Assembly: GCA_964023205.1 (NCBI GenBank)
Contig: OZ026835.1
Location: 40,955,083-41,019,082 of the forward strand
DNA: 64,000 nt
Origin: Lutraria lutraria
Taxonomy: Eukaryota > Mollusca > Bivalvia > Venerida > Mactridae
Reading direction: 5' to 3'
The notes beneath the pieces were generated by a model, which worked only from the letters and a program-made list of their open reading frames with translations, was not told the origin of the DNA and ran no database searches. Of this stretch, positions 12,501 through 27,500 are shown piece by piece. The first letter of the stretch is position 1. Every line of letters starts with the position of its first letter. Both the position numbers and the translations under genes were made by a program.

Positions 12501-15500
12501 TTAATCAATCACAGCGGCGAAGTATAAAACATGGCGCCCCTCTTGATTTTAGTGTAAATTTAAAGGAAAACATGGCCCCCCCTATCAACTTTTTTGTTTC
12601 TTATTGGATATTAATAATTTTGATATCATATTAAAGCTAACGTTCTGTAGTTTTAGAATATGTAATTAAATATAGAAATCCGTATTGTTTTTATGCATTT
12701 ATTATTGGTTAAAGATAGGTAAAAAATCTATTTTTTTATCACAAAATTTGGTGTTCGGAAAACATGGCCCCCCATCTTAACTTTTTCATTTCGTAATATA
12801 TTTTTTTAAGATTAATACTATTGGAAACCTTAAGCTCTCTAGTTTTCATAACCGTAAACAAACTTAAATTTGAATTAGTAAAACGTTTTTTATCGCAAGT
12901 TGAATTCGACTCATATATTTATTTTTTTTATCGCCCGTAAAATTTGGTTCGGAAAACATGGCCCCCCATCTTATCTTTTTTATTTGTTAACATACATTTT
13001 TTAAATCTACATGAGTAAAAAGGTATTGTAATCTAGTTTTTATAAATGTAAAGATATTGAAAATTGATGGAGTAAAACGTGATTTACAACGAGTTAAAGT
13101 AGACGCATTTTTTCATTTTTTTTCACGGGCCCGATAATCGGCTATGTGATATTATAAGCAGGTACAGTACATTAATTGTAAGTATACGTATTACAGTAAC
13201 TGCTATAGAAAATTAGCGGCCAGACCAGATATAGTTAAATGATGGTTGAAGCTCATCATATTTTGGATAATTATTTCTTATATACATGTTCAACAAACAT
13301 CTTAAATGTCATGAATACGAAGCTTAATTATCATTACTATTGTTTAACAAAAATGACAATTTGTCAATGTATTTGCTTTGATCCTGATAATTAACATTAT
13401 TATCACATGTTTAAAGTGAAAGTTTGCTACTTATAATTCCAATTTAATTGTATCTAAGGTCACAATTTCATAATTAAGATATGATGATCATTGTAATCAC
13501 AGTTTGGTGAACGGAATGCCTTTGATCATGATAATGTGTAATAATTTTAGTAGATTTGAAATTAGCAGAACAGAACAAATAATTTATTATCCCCAGATAA
13601 CATAAAATAGTACTTAGAACTTAAGTTGTTCGAATAAAAAATATTAAAAATAGTGTGTTTTTTTGTTTTACTGTCATATGTAATGTGTCTTCGTATGACT
13701 GGTTTCGATATTGACTTATCATAAAGTAATCATTTTGTGGAAAAAATCATAACGTTTAAATATGTGTCATATAATCTATCTAATCAGTCCATAGTTTTAA
13801 GGATAATATATGAGTACTTTCCAGTTTAGTTTACAAAATCCACAACTTTTGGTATATTCATTTTGTTTAGACGATTTTGGTATGTATATGTAAATAAACA
13901 GTTTTATCAGACTTTCTCTTACGTTTGCAAGACTATAAAACTAGTAACTGGATTTAAATGGTTTTCAATGATATTAATCTTGTCAAATAGTTGTTTTATG
14001 TTTCTTGTCTCTTATAATTCTAGACAGAATGACCACATTTTTTTTTAATTAAAATATATATATGATACGATATTATATTTTTTATTTAATGTGGATGAGA
14101 CCTAAAAACAACTAAAGAACAGAACATATCGTTAAACCTGTAAAGAAAAAAAACTTTCCAATGTACTCAATTGATAATCCCATTAACGTATGTGATTGCT
14201 TGTATATGCATGCTATTGTCAAATCAATTATACAATCACAGGATAATCCTATTACGGTAGTTGATTGCTTGTTTATTGCATAAGTGTGACACTTGATAAC
14301 ATGCCGATTCTGATTGACAGATCTGATAATTTTACCATATATAAGTTCAAATGACTTTTCCGCATATGAAATTAGTGTTGTGTGTGATAATTAAACTCAT
14401 ATTAAAAATAACTGTATTAAACATTTGATGAACAGAACATATCATTTATTCACTCAATACATGTACAAAACATGCAAATATGAGTTTTTTACAATAAAAC
14501 AAAACAAATAAACGAGGCTATAGAATTTAGACATACTGAAAAATATACATTTGTCAAAGTATATCAACATAACATTTAACAATTTCAGCATATAGAAGAA
14601 TTACATTATCACTTTTTGGATTATACATTTTACAATAACTTATTTTTTGTGCACATTAGATTTTCCAGTTTAAACATACTTGGTCGACGGTAATAGATGG
14701 GTTTCAAAAATCGTTTTCTTTCATCATTAAATTGCGAACATTCGAATAAATAATGGAACTCGTCGCCAATTTTATCTTGACAGGTGTTACATAATCTTTG
14801 ATTTATTGGTGTTCTTAGCCAGCTACCTGTTTCTATTGGTAATCGATGGTTTCTGGTTCTAAATTTAATAAAATAGAATAGAAGTGGACTTTCTAAATCT
14901 GTTAAGGGCTCAGTACCAAATGTCTTTTTGAATACTCTATAAAACATACTGTTACTTGAATTATCAATTTTGGAATACCAGTCATTAAGAAATAGGTCTT
15001 TTAATTTTTGTTTTACAGCAAGTTTTAGCCATTTAAAATTTGTGAGTATATTGTTATACCACACATTTACAAAACCGCATTTTATCAAAAATTGTATGAC
15101 TTTTTGTAGTAAAAAAATTGTGTACTTCCTGTTCATGGTGAATATTGAACTATTTCGGTTTGATTTGAGAGTTGCCTGTTAGAACATGCATTACATTATT
15201 TAGATTATGTTTCACTTAGTGTTGAATACTTTTGTTACATACTTGGAAATCTTCTCATATACACTTTAATTATTAGTTAAAATCATGACTGAGACCGCCA
15301 CACTACATCACAAAACACACATGTACAACAAACATGGATTGTATCCATATAATTATATTGTTTATATGCATATATTTCCTTGGAGTATTTCATGTTCTAT
15401 TTTCATTTATATAATACATACATCAAAATTATTAATATTGTAATACTTTACCAACAAATATAGATATTTTCCAATACATACAAGTATATATCAAAATGAT

Positions 15501-18500
15501 CAATCTAGCACGCGCATGATCTTACACACCGACGTGTACACTAAAAAGCCGATTATCGCGGCCCGTGAAAAAAAATGAAAAAATGCGTCTACTTTAACTC
15601 ATTTTAAATCGCGTTTTACTCCATCAATTTTAAATATAATTACACTTATGAAAACTAGATTACAATACCTTTTTAATCATGTAGATTTAAAAAGTATATG
15701 TTTACAAATAAAAAAGATAAGATGGGGGGCCATGTTTTCCGAACCAAATTTTACGGCCGATAAAGAAAATAAATATATGAGTCGAATTCAACTCGCGATA
15801 AAAAACGTTTTACTAATTCAAATTTAATTTTGTTTACAGTTATGAAAACTAGAGAGCTTAAGGTTTCCAACAGTATTAATCTTAAAAAAATACATTACGA
15901 AATAAAAAAGTTAAGAAGGGGGGCCATGTTTTCCGAACACCAAATTTTGTGATAAAAAAATAGATTTTTTACCTATCTTTAACCAATAATAAATGCATAA
16001 AAACAGTACGGATTTCTATATTTAATTACATATTCTAAAACTACAGAACGTTAGCTTTAATATGATACCAAAATTATTAATATCCATTAAGAAACAAAAA
16101 AGTTGATAGGGGGGGCCATGTTTTCTTTTAATTTTACACTAAAACCTAGAGGGGCGCCATGTTTTATACCTGCCCAATCACAGCCAATCGCAGCGTTCGT
16201 TGTAACAGCTTATTATTATCAATAATCAGAGTGCAGTTTACATTCGTAAACCGAATATCATGAATGTCTGCTTGACGAAGATTTTGTTAATTGTTGAAAA
16301 ATGACAATAAATACCCGGCGTGATGTCAAAACAACGGTCCGATCAATAGATAGTCGGTCTAATTGATGCAACTGACATCTTTTTGTTCCGATTTCGTTTT
16401 TTGCCGACCCTAATTGACCGAACATAAACTTGAGAGGCGACTCGTTCGCGAGTTGAATAACTGTCAGGGTAAGTTTTGCAAACTGCGAAGAATTAATTAA
16501 TAACAACCATCTGTAATCAAAACTGCTTCTCCACAATCATTATGTATTTACTATACATAATGAAAACACGTGATTCAAAAATGTCGCTTGGTATCTTGGT
16601 TACAGGGCAATTCGCGATTTTCCAGTTAAGCGCCCCCTAGCGGTACACCGCTATATGGGAAAACAAAATGGCAGCGTATGGGGTCATATTCTTATCATTA
16701 CATGTGCTTGACATATTTTTCTTGTTTGTAGTTTACGGCGATTGATAGACATTGATATAATAACCGTTAGTCTCTGAAATGATGTTGTATTTAAATAGAT
16801 TACGCATCCCATTTTCTTTCAATTAAATATTGACCCATTTGTCCGTTGTAACCATATTTTATGTACGTATTAAATATATACGGGCATTTGAAGTTAGAAT
16901 GTCTGTCAGCATGTTTATGTATTTGTATATATACATCAAAAGTACACGCTTTTCGGTAAATAATTAATTTACATGTATATTATATGTTATCAAAAACTTG
17001 TTGAATGTGATGATTGAATAAATATTTTGACAAAACTTTGACTTGTTTATGAGATTTAACTATTGTTTCCACTTAAGCAAAAAGTGGAATCCATGCAGTC
17101 TTATGTCCATATATAATACAATTTTTAATCATATACTATACAAAAATTACAACTATATGCCTCCAAGTTTTATATTAGGTGGGGTCATCATCGTGTATAC
17201 ATACATATTAATACATGTTTCCAAAAAAACATATCTTAATTCTGATCGCGATCGATAAGATGATATATAATATTATAATGAAATGTATAGCTCTCAATAC
17301 CTCTCCTACTGTAAATACATTCTTATTAATATATATGGTTTTGAATGCATCAATAAACAACGTTTTACAGCATATCAAATGTAACAGCTGAAACAGATTC
17401 AATAAAACAGTACATATGGTTAATTATTAACTTTATTAGGTGAGTATATTTTCATTGTGATAATTATCATTAAGTCACAAAATAATTGTCAAAAACTATA
17501 AGTGGAATAAATAAGCATTCACGTAAAAACAGTTGTTAATTTCTAATAATAATTTATATTTTCAGCGTAACACAAACAAATCGCTTCTTTACTATTTACG
17601 TTTTAATAAAACGTTTATCAGATCATAACCGAAATTATTACTATAAATGTTTTGTTCAAATGATTAAAGCAAGTTCAAACAGACATTACAGTACAGGCCG
17701 GATGTCAATTTAATTCACAACTTCGTATGTGAATAAAAACTGTGATAAATATACAGCTTATCGATTTGAAGTTATCACAATTATTATTAATATATGGTAC
17801 TGATTAATGTGATCCCAGTCACAATTTAAATCAAGCAGTTATACAAGTGATAAAGTAATAAACAGTATCGCCCTTTGTGCGGTATCTAGATATATATACA
17901 TCAAGCTGTTTTATCAGACCCCTTATCAGTTTTATGGTGTCTGACACAGTTGGATACCAATATACTTCCTGTCAGTATAAACAGCATAAGTATGTGTTGT
18001 CTTTTTTATATTTTTAAACAAGATCCAAACTGGGTTCATGTAAGCACTATATATAGTGACAGAAATATGTGTGCGTACGTTTATAAACAACATTTTTTTC
18101 CATATTGAATATAACAGAACAGAATTATAATTTTACAAACAGGTCATGATTATTTAATAGGCTAGCTTATAATTAGTTTATAAATTAAGTATGCTTTCAT
18201 TGTGATTAAAGAAGTAAATAACAAAATAATTGTCAGTCAGAAACCATCATAAGTAGAAAAAATAAGCATTCTCGTACAAACAGCTGAACATTCATTTATA
18301 ATATATATTTATATTTTCAGTTTGACACCACAAATCAATATAGCGTAAAACTAATCCTACGTACTATATGTCGCATTCTACATATACTCTTGAAATAATT
18401 ATATACTCGTACATGTATTTTGTACGGTAGCATAAAGACACATTTATACAAGATGGTATTCATCTTCAATATCATTTCACAATAGAACAAATCTGACAAA

Positions 18501-21500
18501 TCTTTTCATTACTTATGTTTCAATAAAAAGTTTATTAGTACGCGAGTTCAAACAGACATTACATTACCGGCCGGTAATTAATTTGAAGTGAATATTCGCA
18601 CCCACGTTTGTGACTATAAAAACTGTGACAAATATACAGTTTATCGATTTCATGTTACCACAATCAGGGACTAATTAATGTGATCCCAGCCACGATTTTA
18701 ACCAATTATGAAAATAATAAACAGTATCACTCTTTGTGCACTATCTAGATATACATCAAGCTGACATAAGACCCCCTATCAGTTTTATGATGTCCGACAC
18801 AGTGGGAGACCAATATACTTCCTGCCAATAAGCGTTATAAAAGCCTGACATTTTATATTTAAATGAACGCCTTTATATTGCCTTTATCATATTTTTGTAT
18901 TACTAAACAGGATCCAAACTGGGGTCAAAAGATGGTGACGGCAAATACTAATTGAAAGACACCATATAACATTATAAAAGATCCGAGATATATGTGTGCA
19001 CATAGTAGGACATGCCTAGATCTTTTAATATAATTATAACATTAATTTTAGCACATCATTACAACGAACTTGTATATGTGTTACTGACGATTATCTACCT
19101 AAATATATTTTCTGAAATATACCAGACTTAAAAAAAGGATTTTTTTATAATTTTAAGTTTTTTTTTATATCTGAGAAGAATATTGTAATAGATTTACGCA
19201 CAAGCTATATATGAATTTTTATTTATATTTGTCTGTGTCTCTACATAAAGGGGATATATATAAAGACTATATATGTAACGATATGCATATACATCTAAAG
19301 CTTTGTATGTACAGTATACTAACTTAATATAATATTATAAATTTATAGCCTATTTTTAACAGTTTTCAACTTTAGGTCATCCATTTTACACATTTAACAT
19401 ATGGGTTTAAAAAGGCTTAAACCCGTATCCACGTCGATCTAAACTATAGAAGTATGAACAAATGTTTATACATGTATTTCTATAACAAACTGAAAAATAG
19501 TCAAGACAGTAATGACCCGGGTAGTATTTCACCAGTTTTAAAACGTACACATTTGGTCATTTGTTTTACAAAATGTTTTTGAAGTGTGGATAAAAAAGAG
19601 TGCACTTTTAACTATAAGTTAATCGTATTGTTTTATATAAACTCGCAGCTGAGAGCATTTCTACAGGATCATTCATTATAGACCCTGATTTCTATAAGCA
19701 AATATAATCATGTCTATAGTTTGATGTAGTTTAGTCTATATAAAACTATCTGATGTAATATATTATCTATGTGTAGATGTGCGATTTAAATAATACATGC
19801 ATATAAGCATGAAATTTGTGGCACATATAAGAAATGACGGTTCAATTCGTAGATGTTTTTGTAGAAAATAACTCTCGGTAGATGATAAAATATATCCACT
19901 TCCCACTGCTTCCCGCATGACCCCATACGCTGCCATTTTGTTTCACCATATAGCGGTGTACCGCTAGGGGGGCTTAACTGGAAATCGGCGAATTTGTGAT
20001 GTTTCGACTTCATCATGAAAGCGAAAGTCGATTTTTGGAAAATTTAAGTAGGTCAGTCAGTGTTCACGGCAAATAAATAAAAATCTGATCTAGATCTATG
20101 ATAATTCTTACCACTTGGAAATTTAATTACCATTAAGTGGTCATTTTTGGGAAAACATGCGACATTGACACATGATTTATGCATCATTTGTAAATCAAAC
20201 CGAAAATAGATTGTCAAATCTACCCAGTGATCTCCCTTACTTTGTTACAGCGAGTATATTTTATTCTTTCGATAAACGCCGATGTAGGTATAAAATCACG
20301 AACGATTTAAAAATATACTGTAGCTAACAGCGGTCCGAGTGATGTCGAGACATACTTTTTGTAAGTTGAAGGGCTTGCTGCTCCAGTTCAGAACAATATA
20401 TTCATAAATATAACATTAAATGTTGCATAAAGAAAAAGCATTTCTGCGTCGTATAAGACCATCGTTTAAAAAATCGGTATATCACGGCCTTGATGAACAC
20501 GATTGGTGTATACATTGTATTTTCGTGATTTCTAGACCCAGGAGTTCTTTAATATTAAGGATATGTTACAAGGCCTTGATAATTCATATGGTGAAATAAT
20601 TCTTTTTAAACAGGCAACATTGCCCTTGTACATTAATATTTGATTGAATAAACAGTAGCCTACAGTACTAGGTCCTCGTTTCGGACAGAATTATTGGTAG
20701 TTTTAAATTTTGTATCGACTCTGTCACTCAGAGAGATCCCTGCATCACAAAATTCATCTCATTTCAGGCCTTCAGGCCTTTGATTATATTGATCCATTCA
20801 TTAAATCCAAGATAATGTAATTATCCTATAATATATTTATTGTTACAGATTGCATTTGATTGTTCCTGGTTACCTCGTCCCCTAATGACAACTGCAACAT
20901 TCCAAAATCCGTTTGATGTGACACATAGACTTCACACAGCTGGAGAATTGTAAGAACAAGTCAAATTACTTCTATGAGTATTCATGTAGTCATTGTTGGG
21001 TATATATCTACAAGAACTATGTGTTAAAAATTACAACTACGTTTATTATAATGATACATGTAAATATCTGTTGCATCATATTACAAGATAACTGATAATG
21101 ATGCAGTCATGTAGTGTTTTGTCTGTTATACATGTGTACCTACATGAAGTAAACTCCAAATATCATGCAATTTCAGGAAACACTTTGTTTCCTGTTAATA
21201 AATGGAGACACTTTGACCTATGAAAGTGAAATCATCATTTTTGGAGAATTATTTTACCAATTTTTGTTGGAGATACTTGTTAGGTCAGTATGTCTAAGGG
21301 TCATGTTAGGTCAGTATGTCTAAGGGTCAAGGTTATATTGAGGTCATTTAGGGGACGTTTTGTCTGTATGCTTTGAAGTAAATACTGTTTTGTTTTATAT
21401 GAGTTTGTTTTATGTGTTCAGGAAATATATTCAAGTTATGGTTCATGGTCAGTGTAAAACACAGTTTGTGGTGAAAGAATGGTCGTTGGTGGCTAACTGT

Positions 21501-24500
21501 AATGATATAGATCTTATTAGTCTTAATAAGATGGATTCTGAAAAGGTAAGTCCAATAGATTTGATGTTGTCTATATATATTTACCATTCTTAATAGCCTT
21601 TACAAGTATCAACATATTGTAAATAAAGTTTATGATATCTCAAATATATACAAGCAACATTGTCTGGGTTTCTGTTCATGAAAATACATGATTGTGCCAG
21701 TTCATATTTCCAGTTGAATGATCTCACGCTTTTAGTTGAGGGATTTTTATCATATTGATTGACAACAAATTGGCCCAGCTCACATAAATGAATCTGTTAC
21801 TGATAAGACCCAATAAAGAAAATGTTTAGAAATGAAATTAATTTTCTGGTGTCTAGAACTTTTGTTGGTAAAAATCTGTGAAGTCTAAATGTTTTTTTGT
21901 TTTTATTGGTAGAAGGTGAATAGAGATCAGAGCTGTTCTTTTATGTGGCAGTTGAAAAGCAACATAGCCAAACTACCAAGTATTGAGTTTCGATTCCTCA
22001 TAAATTACTCTTGCTTGATAGACATGGATGAACCCAGACAGCTTGAATACAAGTTCACTCTGGATGATTTCCAGGTTTGTCTCCTTTGTACTTTTGACTC
22101 TTAAATATCAACTCCCATGAATTTATCAGTATTGCCTTTATTGTCTCAGCTGGTTAAAGACGTTTAATGACAATCTGATGTCTTGCATTCAAGCTTGTGC
22201 ATTTTCTCTTTATTTCACCACAAATGATTTATTAACCCTTTTGCTACCAGGCACATGTTGCTACATTGTAAACTGTATTGCCAGCGAGTTTTTAACAGAT
22301 ATTCTCATCCCTTGGCAAATATGCGGAGATTTGTGCAGACGGGTGTACCCGTTCTATTGGCAACGAAAGGTTAATATCATCTGTGTGTTGAAAGTTATAT
22401 TTTATCAGAATTGTGTAAGTCAACTGTTTATCATTTAAGAAAAAAATGATAAGATAAAGTTTAAATGTTATATTTTTTATCTATCAGTGTTGAATTAACA
22501 TTTGAATGAATGAATTGTGTACTTGCATAAAAAAAACTTTAAAAAAAACAACTTGATAGTCATTTGGGAGGCAGTCTTTATTATTGTAAGCAGTCTTTAC
22601 TTTCAGCTCAAATTAATCAACTTTAAAGCCAGACAAATTGTAACTATGTTGTGCCAGTCATATTGATACAAGCACATGTACAGCTGTTTAACACCAAACG
22701 AGGAAGACTTTGTGTTGCTGAAAATTGAATGATTGTATATATCATACCATATATTATTGTTTCAGACTCTGTTTTCCATTAAATCAGATGTGTCACCATC
22801 TAGTAATAACAAAGTTTGTATGACTGGTTCCCTGTCTAAATTCAACATCCATGTTTATCAGATGCCTGGTAGAGAGCCTTTAAATGACCAAGATTTACTG
22901 TATGAAGTAATAGGTCAATCGTATTGGAATATTCATGGGAAATCAACAGGTGTAGTATTTATAATATCAAGTTATGTACAAACCATAATTATGGTGCTTC
23001 TTTTAAATGTAATATTTAATATGTTATTAACTTTAAATTATTATGCTATTGACCAATATGTGTACAAATGTAAATACAAAAAACGAAATGTATGCAGAAG
23101 GTTATGCTGCTATGTAAGTAATTTCAGTAATTCACTGCAAATGCAAGTCAGAAAAATTTTTGTAGTGTGCTTCATCTGAAGTTCAATGAGGAAAACTGTT
23201 TTTCTATCACATTTTAAGCATGTTCTGTTATATGTGATTTTGCTTCATGTTTGTGTATAATTTTAACTTTTTCCGAAAATTAATTCTAAGTACCAAGTTG
23301 CCATGGCGAAGTATGCATTGAGAAATGAGTGTCCCAGTTGCATATCACTAACTGTGATGAGGGCATCTTACCCAGCAAACACCCGACGTTGTATCAACAT
23401 TGAATATGCGTTGTATTTAAGTTGCGACGTCGGCGACCTAAATCCAACGTTGATTCAACGTAAGAATCACGACGACTATACAACGTCTGAATAAGACGTC
23501 TGCATGACGTTGGATTATGGTCAGATAATGATTTTGTTGAAATCATAACGAAAATAATGAAAAAAACAAAAAAAAACATATTAACCTTGTTCTTTCGCAT
23601 ATATTATTATGTTAGGGATGAGTTAAAAATAGCAAAACACTCTGACATGTTTACTCCCCTTAAATGTTTCATATTACCGATAGGCGTCGCTTCGAGGGTC
23701 CAGTTATTTCGAATTTTACGATAATTCTTTTCTACACTATTTGAAAATAATTAAATAAAGAAACGGTTGTCGACAATAATTTAAAAATATTCTTCATAAA
23801 ACCTACAAATAAATGGATTAAAATCGTTTAATTTACATGAAAATGGACAGATCTAATTATTCAAAACTACCAGCAACGGTTAATTATGTTGAATAGTGTT
23901 CAACGGTCCCAAGAAAAGATTTCGGGATAAGATTCAAAAGATCTGTCAAATTCGGATTTTAAGGTAAGTGGAATTTATGATTTAATTTGATGTGTGATTT
24001 AAGTATTAAAAATGTCAGTAAAAAATATGCATAAAAATTATGTTGATGCATGCATATATAATCGGAAATTCAGCAAACTTTTATTTTAAATCGAACAAGT
24101 AATCAATCAATTTCATAACTGATTGCACCCAATATCGTGTTGGTCGCATTTAAGTTCGCTTATAGGTAGTCATGCAAATGTATTTTTATTTAAAAGTGCG
24201 ATCATCTTTTGTTACACTTTAAAAATCAAGTAAAACAAAACTGGTGAAATTACATTTTAAACTATCTGTTGTGTAAAGTCTAAATTCAAGACTACACAAA
24301 TATTCACAATCACTGTTCTGGTATCAGTTACATGTACATGTCTTAATGTCCATTATTTCCAACAAAATTGAGCATGAAAAACAGCATGAACTTAATTTGA
24401 AACTATTCCAGAGAAGGTTTTATTACTGACAACTGCCAAACTGGCCAGTGCCCGAATTGATTGATGAGTCCTCAGGTCAAATGTTCTTCATGCACGTAGG

Positions 24501-27500
24501 AAATGTGTTAATGAAAATTTGAGAGAGATAATATTATGTTATTCATTTCGTGTGGGGAACTTGTATGCTTCAGACTTAATTAAGAAGGATGTTTTTGAGT
24601 TATGATCACTGGTTGATACTACATTGAATTCTTATAAATATAGTTTTATTTTCAATGTCCATGTGTCAAGTTAAAGAATTTTTGAATAAGTAATACATGT
24701 TCATTTGCTCTAACTTATAGTTTATTATAATTGTTTACAGATTGATGTCCAAATTTAACATGACTGGGAACGATGGAATTGTACAGGTCAAGCTTGTTTG
24801 GTGTTGTTCAAGGTAAATTTATCATTTTTTATTTCTGAATAATCCGTAATTAATTCAGTCATGGTTGTAAAATTATGTATGAGGACTACAACATAATATC
24901 ATACAAACACTGATTAAGTAAAAAAGCTGGGCTTTCTCATAGCAAAATGCATGTCTAAATAATACCGTTTGAGATTGCATTTGCCTATATTGAATATTAT
25001 TAGGTATATATTATATTAATTAGAATAAATTCTGCATGTTCAGTTTTCTGTGAGCTTGTGTAATTTTCTCTTTGATTTTGTTGCTTGGTTTAATCCAGTC
25101 TTTAGAAAAATTTAATAATTTTTTATGTATTAATCATGGCAGATTGATAACAGAAACACAGAAGACTGTATATTTTTCAAATAGTAAAAATTACTAGCTT
25201 GGATAGATGAAATGACTTCCGAAAATGCTCGCTGACTGAATATGCTTGCTCTTTTACTATTTCAGCAAATACTATGAAGTCTATGTCAAAGGAAACTCAG
25301 GCCTGTCCACTGAAGTAGACTCCAGAATCACAGACAGAAAATCCAGAGGGATTAATTTATTAGTTTCTAACTGTTTTGTACATGTCATTTAAATGAATTC
25401 TTTAAGTGTTCATGATCACAGAATAATCATCTACTGTGTGTTTATACAAAATTATGTACGGTATTCGTGTCTACATGTGTATGTAATAATTTGCAAGAAT
25501 AAATTAGATATATTCCAAATTGTGAACAAAATTTGTTTTTTGTTTGACATTTCAAATGATAAATTTAGACTAGGTTGTATTGTGAGATTAAAAGTGAACT
25601 TTCTGATATAGGTTATAGACATATTAATTATTGAACAATATTATTTTAATAGTGTTCAGTATCCTCATGAAAAACTAATTATACAGGATTAGTAACTGGC
25701 GTAATTATGTTCTTTGTTTGAACATCCCTGAGTTTTGTTGATATAATCACCTTAATTACTTACAGGCGTGTAAATATATACACGTTGGATTTTGGTTGTA
25801 TACAGGTTGGATTGTGGTTGCATACAGGTTGGAGTTTGGTTGTATACAGGTTAGAATGTGGTTGTAAACACGTTGGATTTTGGTTGTATACAGGTTGGAT
25901 TGTGGTTGTATACACGTTGGATTTTCGTTGAAAACACGTTGGATTTTGGTTGTATACACGACGTTGTATTGACGTCGGGAAATGACGTCTAAAAAACTTT
26001 CATTTACAACCTAAATCCAACGGTCATCCAACGTCAGGGTACAACGTTTGTACAACGTTTTTACAACGTCAAGTGTTTGCTGGGTAATATCCTGTTAATA
26101 GAATATGACTAGTTTTTAGCTCACCAGAGCACGAATGTGCTCAGGGTGAGCTTTTGTGATTGCCCTGCGTCCATCGTGCGTTGTTCGTCGTGAAGTGGCG
26201 TCCATGTTTACTTAAAACAACATCTCCTCCTACACCGCTATGCCGATTGCAACCAAACTTTGCTGGAATGATCCTTGGGTGGTCCCCTTTCAAAGTTGTT
26301 CAAAAAATTAAATTTCATTAAAAACTCTGGTTGCTATGGCAACAAATAGAAAAAACTTTAAAAATCTTCTTGTCCGAAACCACAGGGCCTAGAGCTGAGA
26401 TATTTGGTATGTAGCATTGTCTAATGGAACTCTTCTCAAAGATATTTTGTATGTGGCATTGTCTAGTGGACCTCTACCAAGTTTGTTCAAATTATGGCCC
26501 CGGGGTCAAAATTGGCCCTGCCCTGGGGTTTATTCTATTTTATATAGCATGGCGTAGAGCTAAGATATTTGACATATAGCATTGTCTAGTGGACCTCTAC
26601 CAAGTTTGTTCAAATTATTGCCCTAGGGTCAAAATTATTTTAAAACTTTAAGTTTTATTGAATTCCTGGCAGTAGTCAATGAGAAATAGTCAGGACAAAA
26701 TTTGCCTATTGTATATATTGTAGAAAAAAACAAAGGGCTATAACTCATTGAAAATCAATCCAAATGAAAAATGATTTAATCATGCACAACTAGGCTAACT
26801 ACTTATTACCTCTGTGAAGTTTCGTTGAAATCCTGTAAGTAGTTGCTGAGAAATTGTCCGGACAAAATTTGCCTATTGTATATACTGTATAAAAACAACA
26901 AAGGGGTATAACTCAGTGAAAATTAATCCGAACGAAAAATGCTTTACGCTAGCACAACTAGGCTTACTACTGATCACTTCTGTGAAGTTTTATTGAAATC
27001 CTGTAAGTAGTTGCTGAGAAATTCTCCGGACAAATTGTGTCTACAGACGCACGGACCGACCGACCGTCAAGCGTGAATCCAATATAGCCCCCATATATTT
27101 CATATCTGGGGGTATAAAAATCTTCTCCGAAACCACAAGGCCTAGAGCTAAGATATTTGGTATCTAGCTTTGTCTAATGGACCTCTTTTAAATCTGTTCA
27201 TATAATGGCCATGGGTTAAAAAACGGCCCAGATGGGTCACTTGATCTTACTTGGACTCGTATAGAAAACTTCAACAATGTTCATCTCCAAATGACCTTTT
27301 CTCCTGGTGAGCATTTATAGGGCCATCATGGCCCTCTTGTTTAAGCCTTTGTAATTTCATCACTGGCTTTTAATACATATTTGCACTACAAATAAAAATT
27401 TTCATCTTTTGTTACAGGTGTATTTTCTATACATGGGGGTAACTACACAACTTCTGTTGAAGTAATGCCATTAGTTGCTGGTTTCATTCCATTGCCTAGA

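Larger units (their letters stand above)
16608..19996. mobile_element. 3.4 kb element with about 83 bp terminal inverted repeats
   Basis: Left end 16608-16690 and right end 19914-19996 are inverted copies: CCAGTTAAGCGCCCCCTAGC, then GGTACACCGCTATA, then AATGGCAGCGTATGGGGTCA. The interior is AT-rich with no protein-coding frame. It contains an old internal duplication (17420-18005 and 18160-18850). No target duplication is obvious. Best read as a non-autonomous DNA transposon of unknown superfamily, next to the previous fold-back in the same intron. Confidence 0.72.
23371..26084. mobile_element. 2.7 kb TA-flanked DNA element, CCCAGCAAACAC termini
   Basis: Perfect terminal repeats CCCAGCAAACAC and GTGTTTGCTGGG are flanked by TA on both sides (23369-23370 and 26085-26086). 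Both ends are rich in CAACGTTGGATT- and ACGTC-type palindromic motifs. No transposase is visible, so it is probably non-autonomous. It fills the TRAPPC10 intron 22950-27417 together with the HINE that starts 33 bp further on. Confidence 0.82.

Noticed and set aside
12966..13143. Retroviral-type long terminal repeats for the 12.5-16.2 kb element
   Set aside because: The arms are inverted, not direct, and no gag, protease or integrase sequence is present.
22733..23179. Uninterrupted 148-codon plus-strand frame
   Set aside because: Only 22766-22949 is TRAPPC10 exon; the remainder is read-through past the donor at 22950 into an intron.
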